64,000 nt of DNA from Struthidea cinerea (taxonomy: Eukaryota; Chordata; Aves; Passeriformes; Corcoracidae). The stretch lies in NCBI GenBank assembly GCA_013397865.1, contig VZTI01001178.1, positions 345,946 through 409,945 of the forward strand, written 5' to 3'. Shown piece after piece: positions 34,301-44,689 of this stretch (position 1 is its first letter; each line of letters opens with the position of its first letter). The position numbers were made by a program, and so were the translations under genes. The notes beneath the pieces are model-generated. The model searched no databases and was not told the DNA's origin. It worked only from the letters and a program-made list of their open reading frames with translations.

Positions 34301-37140
34301 GCAGCTGTCCAGGTTGGAGATTTGTTTTGAATTCGATTCTGAGCCACCCCCTGTTACCCCAAGGATTAAGAGATAAAATGTTCCCAAGCCAATTGCTAAT
34401 TTAACAGCAAATTAGAGCAGTTAGTGATACCTCTCTGTTCTGTTCTCCTAGTTGAAAAAACAGCAACAAACCCCCAATTTGAGTCACACTTTTAATTTTG
34501 TTTTGTTATTGTGATAATTCAAGCCCTAAATAAAGGGAAAGCATAGGGAAAGAGATCTTGTCTGCATTAGAAAAATGATCCATTACTGTCAAAACTTATC
34601 TGCAGCAGAAAGAACCCAGCTCATGCGCAGGAAACCTGTGAGGTTAGATCGAACCATAGCAATTTTGAGCCTGGTTGTCTATGAGACGTCTTAAAGACCT
34701 TTTTAAATGTGACACTTGGATGTGCCAGTGGTGTTCCTAGTAACTGGTTAGCTAGTTAGCTATGAAACCAAAGCCTTGTTATTGTTTAGCTGTACAGTCC
34801 CAAGCCCTGACCTTGGAAAAAGCCTGTGCTGCACTGAAAAATGTATAGATACAGAGCAAGAAAGGCTCTGGCCTTGGCAGGTTTGCAGCCAAAGTGCAGA
34901 AGAACAGGTAGCCCTGGGTGAGGAGAGAGGAGCTGGCAGGAGGAGCTGGAGGTGGGATCTCAGCATGGAAACACGGGAAGCAGCAGCAGGGCACAATCCT
35001 CTGCCGTGCCCCCAACACCTGCCTGTGCAGGGAGTGCCTGTGCTCAACCTCTGTGCACTGAAATGCACCTTCTCTGTGCTTGTCATAGGCTCCAGGTCGT
35101 TGGAACAGTCTCCTGGAGCTGTAGTGAATACATTTCCCTAATTTTCCCCCACAGCTATTTCTACTCCTCTAAGCAGGGTAGTAGACCTTAAGCTGTAGCA
35201 GATGCTGTGTGGACAGTGTCTGTTGTGTTTTTATGCTTTATCACTTTCTGATGTGACAGCTCTGGGTTTGCTTTGTTTGGTTCTGTTTCATTCAGCTTGC
35301 ATTGAACACTGTTCACCAGGAGCTACGGAACTGGGTTTTAGCCTCACTCCTTTAAGCAGAGGTTTATTTTCTATCCATGGTCACCTTAGGGTGCAGTATT
35401 TTATTGTAGTACACCTGGGCGGAGAATTTCCACAGGGCTTCTCACCTTGTGTTCTCATTCTGTTTTGGGGTCCTGGAGCACTGGCGACCTCTGCCCTGGC
35501 TCTGTCCTCGTCACTTTGTGCAGACCCTTCACTTCTCAGTGTGCTTCTCTTTTCTCCTGTCTTGGAGTTTGAATTAACTTCCCCACTCAAGTCAGAGAGG
35601 TCAAGACCACCAGTTGAGGTTTATAATCGCTGGGATGAATCCACCGAGTATCCCTTGGTCTCTGTCACTGGGAGCTGCAGGTGAGGGGCATTTAAACAGC
35701 TCCTGCAGCCCAGCAGCCACTGATGCAAAATAATAACAGCTTTTTTTCCTAAATGGGCATGTTGTTTCCTATTAAGTTGTTCTATCTTTAGCTTGTCCCA
35801 TTCTTGCATGTCTGTTTTGGTGAAACAAAGAAAAATTAGCATTGGGAAAGAGGGATTTGGAAAGGATCATTAAGCTTTCTAGGCACAGAACGGGTATAAC
35901 CTGTTTGACTTTGCTCAGCTTTGCCAAGCTCGAATCTTCCCTGTCTCCTGTAAGTGCTGAGCTCATGCTTGGCCTGGCTGTGTCCTTCGGCATCAGGGCT
36001 GATGAACGGGGTTATTGTCACTTGGTTATACAGCATTTAGCAAGCAGGGCTGATCCAACCACTACAGACTAAAAAAGAACAGTTATACTGACTGTTCTGA
36101 TAATTTGGGGTTGTGCAGCCTCTTCTGTTCAATTTTAAACAAAAAGGTGTTGTCTTTCTGAACTTGGTGTTTTGCTGAGTCCAAAGAGCTTACAGAATTT
36201 CACCCCCCAAAATCTTCACTTACACTGATAACCCTCAGCATCCTGCTGAGTTGAAAGGAACTGTGTGCAAAACCTTTAGATTCCACATGGAGTTTCCATG
36301 GGCTGCGGCCGGACAATATCCAGTATTGCTACCAATTCTAGCGTGTACCTTTGAGCTTCAGGCAGGGGTAGCAGTGATAACAATACAGAAAATCTTGGGC
36401 CATTTCACAGAAATGAGAACAGCTCTGCATTCTGTACTGATACAGAAAGATTAAAATTACTTGAGGAAGGTCACACAACAAGCTGATGGCCAAGCCAGGA
36501 CTGAGAGTCATCCGTCATCCAGGCTTTCCTCTTATTTGCTAGACCTCAGTGGCTTGGATGGAGAGCTCATCATCCTCACTGCTGCACTGGTGGTCTGGTG
36601 AAGGATTTCAGTCTCTTTTAATGTCATCTGAAAGTTGGGTTGTAATAATTATTTCTCATTTCTGGTTTGGTGTATGAACTAGAAATTGTAATAGCAGTTT
36701 TTACACAGCTCCTTTTCAAACTGGCTGCATAAACAGAGAAATAAATTAAGGCTTACAAGTCTCCTCTGGGGACACAGTAAGTATTACCCTGTTTTCCAAA
36801 AGGAGGAAGCAGAACAGCAAACACAATAATGTGATATATCCAAGGTTAACCAGTTGGCAGAACTGGGAATAACTCCTGCTCATATGGTCCTTACTGGTCA
36901 CTTGTTTAAGTGTTATTTAGGGGTCAGACCATGCAGGGCAGGTGAAAACATCCCTGCGTGGATCCCAGGGACGGGGATGGAGGTGCTCAGGACAAAGACG
37001 ATGCCTTTTCCTCCTGCAGCCGGGAAGGGGTTACAGCTGAAATGCCTGTAGCAGCCTCAGGAAAACATGAATCGATGCTGCTGAGGGAGGGCAGGATGGG
37101 AGCCCAGACCAGCGAGCTGCCTTGTGCTTTTCCTTTATAA
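34301..37140. other. Sequence flanking the CpG island, no recognised gene
   Basis: No repeats were recognised. The exon-like segment at 35568-35680 is listed separately. Overlapping frames at 34760-35191 on both strands are moderately GC-rich but show no motif. The last kilobase before the island is ordinary in composition. Confidence 0.55.
35568..35680 (+). other. Exon-like segment, 113 bp, unidentified
   Basis: A pyrimidine-rich tract ending GTCTTGGAG (to 35567) precedes 113 bases closed by CTGCAG|GTGAGG, a strong donor, at 35681. The frame through it reads FELTSPLKSERSRPPVEVYN and continues RWDESTEYPLVSVTGSC. The last codon is split after two bases and a stop follows directly beyond the donor. 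The peptide is hydrophilic and varied, more protein-like than its surroundings, where the upstream part of the same frame is hydrophobic and low in charge. I do not recognise it. It might be an exon of a + strand gene, but its position upstream of the CpG island would then need an upstream promoter. Confidence 0.2.
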
Positions 37141-37146
37141 ACACAC

Positions 37147-37245
37147 CTTTGTGGGGGAGTTGAACCCGGGGCTCCGGAGCATCGCGGCGGGGCTGGCGCG
37201 GGAGCAGCCGCAGCCGCTGCCCCTTCCTTCCCCCGGCACCTCCAT
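37147..37245 (-). CDS. Candidate first coding exon on the - strand, 33 codons
   Basis: Within the CpG island, an ATG on the - strand at 37245 opens a frame of exactly 33 codons that ends at AAAG|GTGTGT, a moderate splice donor with the intron starting at 37146. The exon is therefore phase 0. The peptide starts MEVPGEGRGSGC and ends MLRSPGFNSPTK; a second in-frame ATG begins that last portion. The Gly/Ser/Pro/Arg-rich start is typical of vertebrate first exons. Without splicing the frame stops three codons later. No gene family is recognised. It could be a divergent partner of the + strand start at 37450, or a chance frame in GC-rich DNA. Confidence 0.2.
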
Positions 37246-37263
37246 CTCGCAGCTCCCGCGGCT

Positions 37264-37314
37264 CTGTGTGCGCTCTGTGCTGTGCTCTGTGCTGTGCTCT
37301 GTGCTCTGTGCTCT
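37264..37314. repeat. Short tandem repeat of GTGCTCT/GTGCT units before the gap
   Basis: The sequence alternates the units CTGTGCT and CTCTGTG from about 37264 and runs straight into the assembly gap. It is probably the visible edge of a longer minisatellite that the assembler could not resolve. Confidence 0.8.
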
Positions 37315-37402
37315 NNNNNNNNNNNNNNNNNNNNNNNNNNNNNNNNNNNNNNNNNNNNNNNNNNNNNNNNNNNNNNNNNNNNNNNNNNNNNNNNNNNNNN
37401 NN
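37315..37402. other. Assembly gap (88 N)
   Basis: Eighty-eight unknown bases lie in the centre of the CpG island, flanked by a short tandem repeat on the left and a hexamer repeat on the right. The stated length may be an estimate. Reading frames that bridge it are not meaningful. Confidence 0.98.
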
Positions 37403-37440
37403 AGCCGCAGCCGCAGCCGGAGCCGGAGCCGGAGCCGGGA
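37403..37440. repeat. (AGCCGC/AGCCGG)n hexamer repeat
   Basis: Six imperfect GC-rich hexamers run directly out of the gap, first AGCCGC and then AGCCGG units. In the frame of the downstream ATG they would encode alternating Pro-Gln and Pro-Glu. The repeat may lie in the 5' untranslated region or encode a Pro/Glu-rich N-terminus. Confidence 0.85.
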
Positions 37441-37449
37441 CCGGCCTCG

Positions 37450-37462
37450 ATGGATCGCACAG
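37450..37462 (+). CDS. Candidate first coding exon on the + strand, start of an unidentified gene
   Basis: ATG at 37450 is followed by ATGGATCGCACAG and then GTCAGT, a strong splice donor, so the exon would encode Met-Asp-Arg-Thr and split the next codon after one base. The position inside the CpG island, just after GC-rich 5' sequence, fits a classic vertebrate first exon. The ATG context is mixed: G at +4 but T at -3. The same frame is open upstream to the gap with Pro-Gln and Pro-Glu repeats, so coding could begin earlier, inside the gap. If read unspliced, the frame ends after 26 codons. No downstream exon could be linked to it in this window. Confidence 0.35.
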
Positions 37463-37560
37463 GTCAGTGCCAGCGACAGCCCTCAGGACGCTCCTCCGGG
37501 ACGAGCCTCGCTTCCCCTCCTTTATTTTAACCCTCATCGATGGAGTGCTGAGACCGTATC

Positions 37561-40500
37561 TCCGAGGGATGTAATTGTTTCACACTTGGTCAGAGCCAGC
37601 GATGCCTAATAAAAATGTAGAGAGGGATTAAGGAAGGCTAACGTGGCGTTTCCACCCAGCAAATGCAAGTTCATTTTAATATTTGCTGTATTTTTAAACC
37701 CATGTAAATGACTGTGTGTTTTTTGAGTGGTTGAGTGTTTGAATGGAGAAAGGTTAATTGCCTGCTTCAGCCACATTACGCTGTGTAGCTCCCACCGGCA
37801 TGGAGAAGACTAAGCCTAATTTTGTATCCTGTCCTTTTTGTGACAGCAGTCCTTGAGGCACTTTCGGGTGAAGTGTGTAGAATGCGGTTATCAACATGAC
37901 AGAAAATGCATTTTTTCTATTAAACAATGTACTATACCCTGTGCATAGCAGAGAGGAGCACACAGTGTCTACTTCGTGTGAAAGCAGCAATAGTCACAAG
38001 GGCTCTGTGCTGAGTATTTTTTTCCTTTCTAATGGATAACTAAGAGCTGTTGATAGGATATGGGTTTAGGAGTGATAGTTCTGGAGGGCCAGGTTATCAT
38101 GTGTGTGTCGTTAAAATTCTTGTGGAATGAGGCAGTGCTGATTCTCTTCATGGCAAATCATCTCCTTCACCCTGGGCTTGGGTTTGTGCTGTGGCTGATA
38201 GGAAATGTGCCTGGTGCTGTTGCAGTTCAACTGGGATTTTCTACTTCAGGTCTTAGAGTGAATAAATACTTACTGGTGAGGAAAAAAAGGAGGGAGCTGT
38301 GGGCCAAGTATTATTTAAAATTTGCCGTTACCACCTACCTGGGTTACAGATCAAGGCGGTTTTACCACACCAGAAGTTATTTATGAACCAAGGTGCCTGA
38401 AGCTGGAGACACAGGTTATTTTTTCACTGTTTAACACGTTATCAACAAAGTCTTGGTAATTTATGCTGACTCCTCCTACTTCACTTACACTGCCAGAAAC
38501 TGAAGGAGAGTAGCTTCCACCAGCACTGCAACATTTCTTTGAATTTGTCTGTGTTTTCTTTCTTCCTTGAAGTATTTATTCTTAGGAAAGCTGCTGCTGG
38601 ATATCTGCTCATTGTTTGACTTGGGCACTGTGAGAAAGGTAGTTGGAAAATTTTGGTTCCCCTTGCTTGGAAACAAAATTTTATTTAAAAATTAACTGTG
38701 TCTTGTGTGCTAATGCTGAAGGCTTTATGCTCCTCAGCTTCGCCATGGAAAAAGCACAAAATGCAATATATTGGTAATGTGTTGTCACCCAAGGATAGAG
38801 CCACATGCTTGCCAGAGCGAATTTTGTAAATAGGAACTACAGGATTTGTATTTGGTGTGAATTCCCTTGGGAACAAGAGCTCTGATATTTGTGAGAAGCT
38901 GGCAATGTCAGTATGTGCAATGTGAAGTTTCTAGCTGAAGACAGACAAAGTTTAACAGTGGTTTGATAAAATCTACGCAGTTTTCCTCCAAATGGGTCTT
39001 GTCCTCCATGAAGTCTGCAGATTAAATAGGTTTTGGTTCTGGCAGTGACATCCTCTCTTTTTGTCACTTGTGCAGAGTCCAGAGTATGACAGAACTCCGG
39101 ATGAGCTTATTATGGTTGGCTCTCTGAAGGCAGATCTCTTGCTCATGTCCTGCCTTTCAGAACAGAGATAAAATTGGTATTGTTTTTTAGAAGCAAAGCT
39201 TGCATTTAACAGTATTATAGGAGTGTTTTTAACTTTCTGCTTTTACTCCAGTGCTCCTGATGGATGCTTGGAGTGAGGGGATTTTGCTGGTTATTGATGT
39301 CAGAGTGAATGTGCTGTGCTGATTCAGATTTTCTCCGGGAAAAATGTCCTTTTCCGAGTGGCACATCCGAGGGTTGCAGAGTCCTTGTCCTACCCATAAC
39401 AGTGGCTTTGGGGCTGGGGGGAAGAGGGACAGAAAGCAGCAGTGCTGAGCTGGTGCCAGGGCAGTGGCTGGGAGGACAGAGGCAGAGCCGTGTGTGTTCC
39501 CGGGATGGGGAACATCTTCCGAGCCAGGCTGGGGATTGATGTTCGGGATTGGTGCTCAGCACAGGCAGCTCGGGGTGACCTGGGTGTCACGGCGTGTCCT
39601 CTGCTTGTGGCTGAGCTGCCTCTCCTCCTGACCTCTGAGCGCCCTCCAGCTCCAGCACACAGCTTTCCCAGGCTCCAGCCCCCCGGGGTTGCTTTCTGTG
39701 GAAAAAACCCCCTTGTTTTGTCTTATGCAAGGAGGGGACAATTTTATCAGAGCATTAGTGAGCGTGTCCTTGGCTCCCCGGGGTATTTTTGTAACAACCA
39801 GTGTAACAATGTCCTGTGTGACATATCCTCGGTATTTATATCAAAAATACAGAAATAATCATTTAATCCGCCTTTGTCGAGCTTTTTGGTTTAATCTTTC
39901 TTTGTGCTGAACCATGTTTCTCATTATTTGATACTTTATGAAAACTTCATGCCCTGGTGTCAGGGATCACAGTTTAATCTTTTGATGTTCTGCTCCTGAT
40001 AGTCATCGTTAAAGGGAATTAAATCCCTTAGTTTTCACCTATGTTGAAAAAAGGAACGTTATTCCCAGCTTCCATTCAGTTGTCAGCCTGAAGAAAAGAG
40101 AAGAAAAAACCCCACAGAATCCCTGGTGAAAAGGAGAAGTAAGGTGACTTTGAAAGGGTGGATGTGATGGACAGAAAGCAGGAGAACTGGGATGGGATCT
40201 GAGCTTCCCAATCCTGAGGATAAAGACCAAAGCAGGCAGCTCGTTAGCTGTTGAGTCAGAGCAGGGTAGGCTCCGGTGTGCTTTCATGTAAAAATCAAAA
40301 CCAGGCAGATGTACACCTTTTGTGTGTGTTTTTGAATATTGGGAATAGTGACAGGATGCAGTGGCAGGGGCTGAGGAGGAGTGGCATTTCTAGAATTCCA
40401 TCCAGCTCCTTAGGATGGAGTGGTGCAGCTGCTCAGCTGCTCGCTCTTGTCTATTTGTTGAAGGAGGTTGTGTGTACTGTTTCTGGAGCTTGCAAACATA

Positions 40501-43500
40501 CCTGAACTGGGGATCCAGAAAGAATATATAAGTATATATGAAGTATAACCCTCAGCACCTGGGTGCATTTCACACTCCCAGCTGCGCCTTTGGCTGATGG
40601 GAAGATCCAGTGTGATTTAGAGTGGGGATGACAGGAGAAGGAGGGTAGGAATTTGAACTTGGTACCTTGTTTTAAAGTACCATTTATATTCCAGCTTCTC
40701 TTAGACCCCGTGTTCACTCCTTCTGAAAGTGCGACTGTGGAATAAGTTATACCAGCACCTGTGGAGACACCTTGGAGGTGATGTAACACCTGCTTTTCCA
40801 TCAGTTGCCTTTCCTTATGCAATCCACGTCTAATCTAGTTTCCTTCCTCCTCTGGGTAAAACAGCAGTACAAGTGCAATACTTGCTAAAAGATCTGTTCA
40901 GTTTTCCTTCAGTCTGGTCCGAGGAGCTGTGTGGTGGCAGAGGCTGCCCTTGGTTGCGAGGGGCAGTGGCTGTATTGGGCAGAACCAGGCGTTTTCAGGA
41001 ACAGGCTGGATGTGCTGGATCATCTGCGTCAGATTATTGCGTTTATAAAGGGTTGGGCCTTGCCTCTCCCATCAGCAGGTCCCACGCCTGACTAAATTCC
41101 TGAAGCACCCAGAGGTGACAGAGCATTGCTGCTCCTTGGGTTACAGACTTACTCCAGGGTCACTGCGAGGCTCCTCCAAGGTCTAAATTCTTCAGTTAAT
41201 CCATCTTGGGGAAGGACTTCTAACCTGACACTTCCCATAATGTTAAAGACCAGAAAGCCCTTGTCCATTAGCATTGATGAGAGTTTAACTCAGCTCTTCA
41301 TTTCTTGCTTCAGACAGTTCAAGCTGGGGGCAGTTTAGCAGAGAGATCCTGTGGCTTTTCTGGAATAAGAGATGATGTTTTCCTGGACACAGGCAGTGGT
41401 GGTGGTTGCTTTCTCCTGGCAGATGGATTTAGTGCAGTGTGCAGCCCTGGTGGGGTTTAACCACCCTTGGAAGGGGCAGTTCTGTGGCTGTGGCTCTCCA
41501 CTGGATTCGGATCACCGGGTGCGTGTCCCTGTTCGAGTGTGACACTGATGAACACCGGCGGGCTGGGCTTTCTCCCTTTCCTTGTGCACTGTACAGAGAT
41601 TTTCCTATTCACAGGGCTACTGAATAGTCAAGGATTTCTTAGCATTTTTCCCCCCAGGGTTTATAAATTAGTGCTCCAGACCTTGTTCAGGACTGGAATG
41701 TGGCAGATGAGATTTCAGCTCTTAAGGAGTATTTTAACCGTGCAAACAGGCTTGATTTTCTGGCCACTTGTTTTCATTTGTGTATTTCAGAAGGTTTTGT
41801 CCTTTTAAAAGTGAAACATAACAAGATATCACACAAACCTTTTTCAGAAATAATAAATACAGAATTTCCAAACCCTTTCAGTCTGCTGTTCTCTTGTGCA
41901 TTTGCTCTTACTGATACTTCAGTGGAACAGCCTTGCTTGCTGTATGAGATAAATGTCATTTGTAAACGTGCATTGTATCTTTGCAGTGTCTTCAGTGTCA
42001 CCGTGCTGGCTTCCGTTTTGGGAGTGTAAATGTGCTGGGCCAGTGCATGCCATACTTTTAAAAAAATTATTTACATAAAATATCCAACTATAAGTTGGAA
42101 ATGTCCAACTGTTTTAAGTGCATATGCCTAAAGCGGCTGTGTGAAAATCTGTTTGTGTTCTAAGAAAGATGTGCTAGGAGAAAGCTTTTGACAACCCAAA
42201 GTCCGTGCACTTGAGAGTCAAAAGGTAAATAAAAAGAGCAGTTAACTACTTGGTACATTTTTTTTCATGGTTTCTGAGCAAATCTCATAATTTGGAGTGA
42301 TGGGAAGAGGGACCATGACCATATTTTCATGTTTTCCTTTAGCAGGACTTCGAATGGCATCAAAGACCCATCAAACCCCTTGCTACAGCTGAAATAAGAG
42401 TGGGTTTTGACCTTGGGCATGCGTCCTAACAAATTTGATACCACGTGTTTGATACTCAGGCACTCTCCTGTGAGGATAAAGGCAGTGACTCCTCTTAACA
42501 CCCTTTTGCATCAGCAAAATCTACTGCGAAACCAACTCTTGGTGCTGTCAGCCCGGGGAACAGCCAGAGTGTAGGAGCAGATCTGAGCCTTTTCTGCGGT
42601 TAAAGTGGTCTCGTTTGGAGCACTGAGAGAGGAGCAGGCTGGCTGGAGGACTTGCCTCGCCAGAAACAAGGCATGGCTTGTGAAAAATAGAACAAGAAAG
42701 GAAACTACGCTGGTGCCTTCATCTTGCAGGGTCTCATCCCATGCTCAGTGTTGACAGCTTCCTTTAAAGGGACTTTCCCAGCTCCCTGTGCTACCAGGGG
42801 AGCTGCTTCTGGGCACACATGAGAACACTTAGATTTTCATGGGCTGGGAATCTCTGTCCCCTATTAACGGTGGGGGGGGAAACAAGGCCAGCACACACCA
42901 GATATCAGTTTCAGAAGATGGTTGTTCTTAAATCCTGGTATTTGTGGTTGCAGAGAGCCATTAAATTCGTGCCCTGAAGGTTAACCAAAGCTGTGTTGAC
43001 TTTTTTCATGTACAAACGAATTTGTTTAATACTGCCATGGTTGCTCATAGCTTTTTGCAGGAGCACTATAATGAGATTAACAGGCCTCTGATTGCTTCCA
43101 TATCTGATCCTCAAACCCCCCAGGGAAGCTGTGGAAGTGTCAGAGCTCTGCTTCTCCTGTGTGGGGGCTGCTCTGGCAAAGCCCAGAGTTGTTCTTTATG
43201 GGACATGTTGGGATGTGGTTGCTGGGATGGGGGAGGAGCTGAGCTTCCATCTGCAGCCTTGGAGCCAGCGTGAGTTTGGGAAACAGAGCAGAGCTGCTGA
43301 GGCTGCCAGCCAGGGGTTCATTACTGGAAAGAAAAGACAAACACCCCCTCCTTCCCCCCGCCGGACTCTGGAGAGGGAAGCAAGTTTCATAGGGGGATAA
43401 TTGCGCTACTGGAAAAACTGCTGCGACAGCTCCCACTACCACAAGTGGAGTTCTTGTGGGGAAAAAGCCATGTTAGACATACCAGTTCCTTCCCTTTTCT

Positions 43501-44410
43501 CCCAGTTAATGTGCTGTGCAGGCACAGTGTTGTCCTGGAGCACTCGGAACTTCCTTACCTCCTCGCCTTGGCTTTCCTTGCCAGCTTCACCCTAGTAAAG
43601 TTTGCTGTTTCTAATGAAGTTTGTTGTTTTAAAATGACACACTGCATGATCTGGTTTGGGAATGCAGATGGACACCTGAATTATATTTTCCCCTGCTTAT
43701 AAAAGTATCCATGATTGCTTCTGAGTGCAAAACGGGAAGCTTTTTCTTTAAAACAGAAGCGAACTGAAGAAGGAGAACTCTCACAGTTTCTGTGTGCATA
43801 TATATATATTTATATATAAAAACAGCAGAAAATGAACCAAAACTCCAACTCAGTATTAATTCTAAAGCTGTGTTGTGCTCCTGGGCTTTGTTTATGCAGT
43901 GTTTTTAGCCTTTTTGAGGTGATAATAGTTTCATCACATACTTCATGGAAACCCGCCTGAATCTCTGTGTTAGATCTCCCTGGACATCTCCCCAGCTTAC
44001 AGCCCTTTCTGTGCAAAGTCCGTGCCTCATTTTTAATTAATTTCTCCCAATTTCCCAGTGGTGTCTCTGCAGTTGACAAATTTGGTTTTTCCCCAGTTCT
44101 GGAACAGCAGAACCTTGGCAGAGATGTTGCTTTTTCCCTTGTGTTCAGGACTGATGACTTGCAGGAGTAATACAGCTTTTCTCCACTCTTCAGTGTTAAC
44201 AAACATTGCAGACACACGAATCACACAAAAACCTTTCCTCCAGCAAATGTCCCTGGGTTTGGGCACATTCTCCCTTTTCAGTGCTTGACCACACACGGAA
44301 CTTCTCAGCTGCTCAAAAACCCAGATGCCGACAGACCCTGAATACAATGTTCTGTTTTGTATTGGGCCTGTTTGTGCTGACCTTTTCCAATCCCTTTTCT
44401 TGCTTTTTAG
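37561..44410. other. Sequence downstream of the CpG island, no recognised gene
   Basis: No interspersed repeat was recognised. A moderately CpG-richer stretch lies at about 39320-39600 but is weaker than the island. A short (AT)n run lies at 43798-43818. ORFs up to about 138 codons (39442-39858, 40451-40822 minus, 43810-44434 minus) show no motif. If the + strand start at 37450 is real, this is its first intron. Confidence 0.55.
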
Positions 44411-44689
44411 GCTCAGGATCGCCTCTTTGCTCATTTAAAATACATATTCAAGACACTTAAAAATCTCAAAATTCACAGACAAAAGGCAAAATTCCTTTTA
44501 TTTGTTGTTCTGGTCTTCTCTCCATTTGGGGCTGGCAGACAGAAGGTGCTTGGCTGCTGCTGTCACTGTCCCTTTAGCAAGAATTGTGGGATTTGCAGGG
44601 TCTGCAGAGCTGTTGGGTGTGCAGACAACATCAATCCTGGTCTTGGCTTTGCTGCGTATGAATTTCAGGAGAGAACTTTATTCCCCTGA
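44411..44689 (+). other. Acceptor-bounded open frame, 92 codons without ATG start, unidentified
   Basis: A strong pyrimidine tract and acceptor (CTTTTCTTGCTTTTTAG, to 44410) is followed by a frame open for 92 codons, ending at TGA 44687-44689. It begins AQDRLFAHLKYIFKTLKNLK and continues basic and hydrophobic. A possible donor CAGAAG|GTGCTT at 44545/44546 would give a 135-bp, 45-codon, phase-0 exon. The part beyond that is Cys-rich (a CCCHCPF stretch) and less convincing. It lies about 7 kb downstream of the CpG island on the + strand, so it could be an internal exon of that gene. No family is recognised and chance remains likely. Confidence 0.2.

Larger units (their letters stand above)
37165..37560. 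promoter_or_regulatory. CpG island, putative promoter
   Basis: CpG dinucleotides are dense from about 37165 to 37560 and sparse in the kilobases on each side. GC content is very high next to the gap. Such islands usually mark vertebrate promoters. No TATA box is evident, as expected for CpG-type promoters. Exon-like starts with donors are present on both strands (37450 on +, 37245 on -). The direction of transcription cannot be settled from the sequence. The gap at 37315-37402 lies in the middle, so the transcription start itself may be missing. Confidence 0.75.

Noticed and set aside
36987..37609. Long ORFs of 157-168 codons crossing the gap on both strands
   Set aside because: They only stay open because 88 unknown bases are read as X. 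The gap length is not certain, so the frames on the two sides need not be joined.
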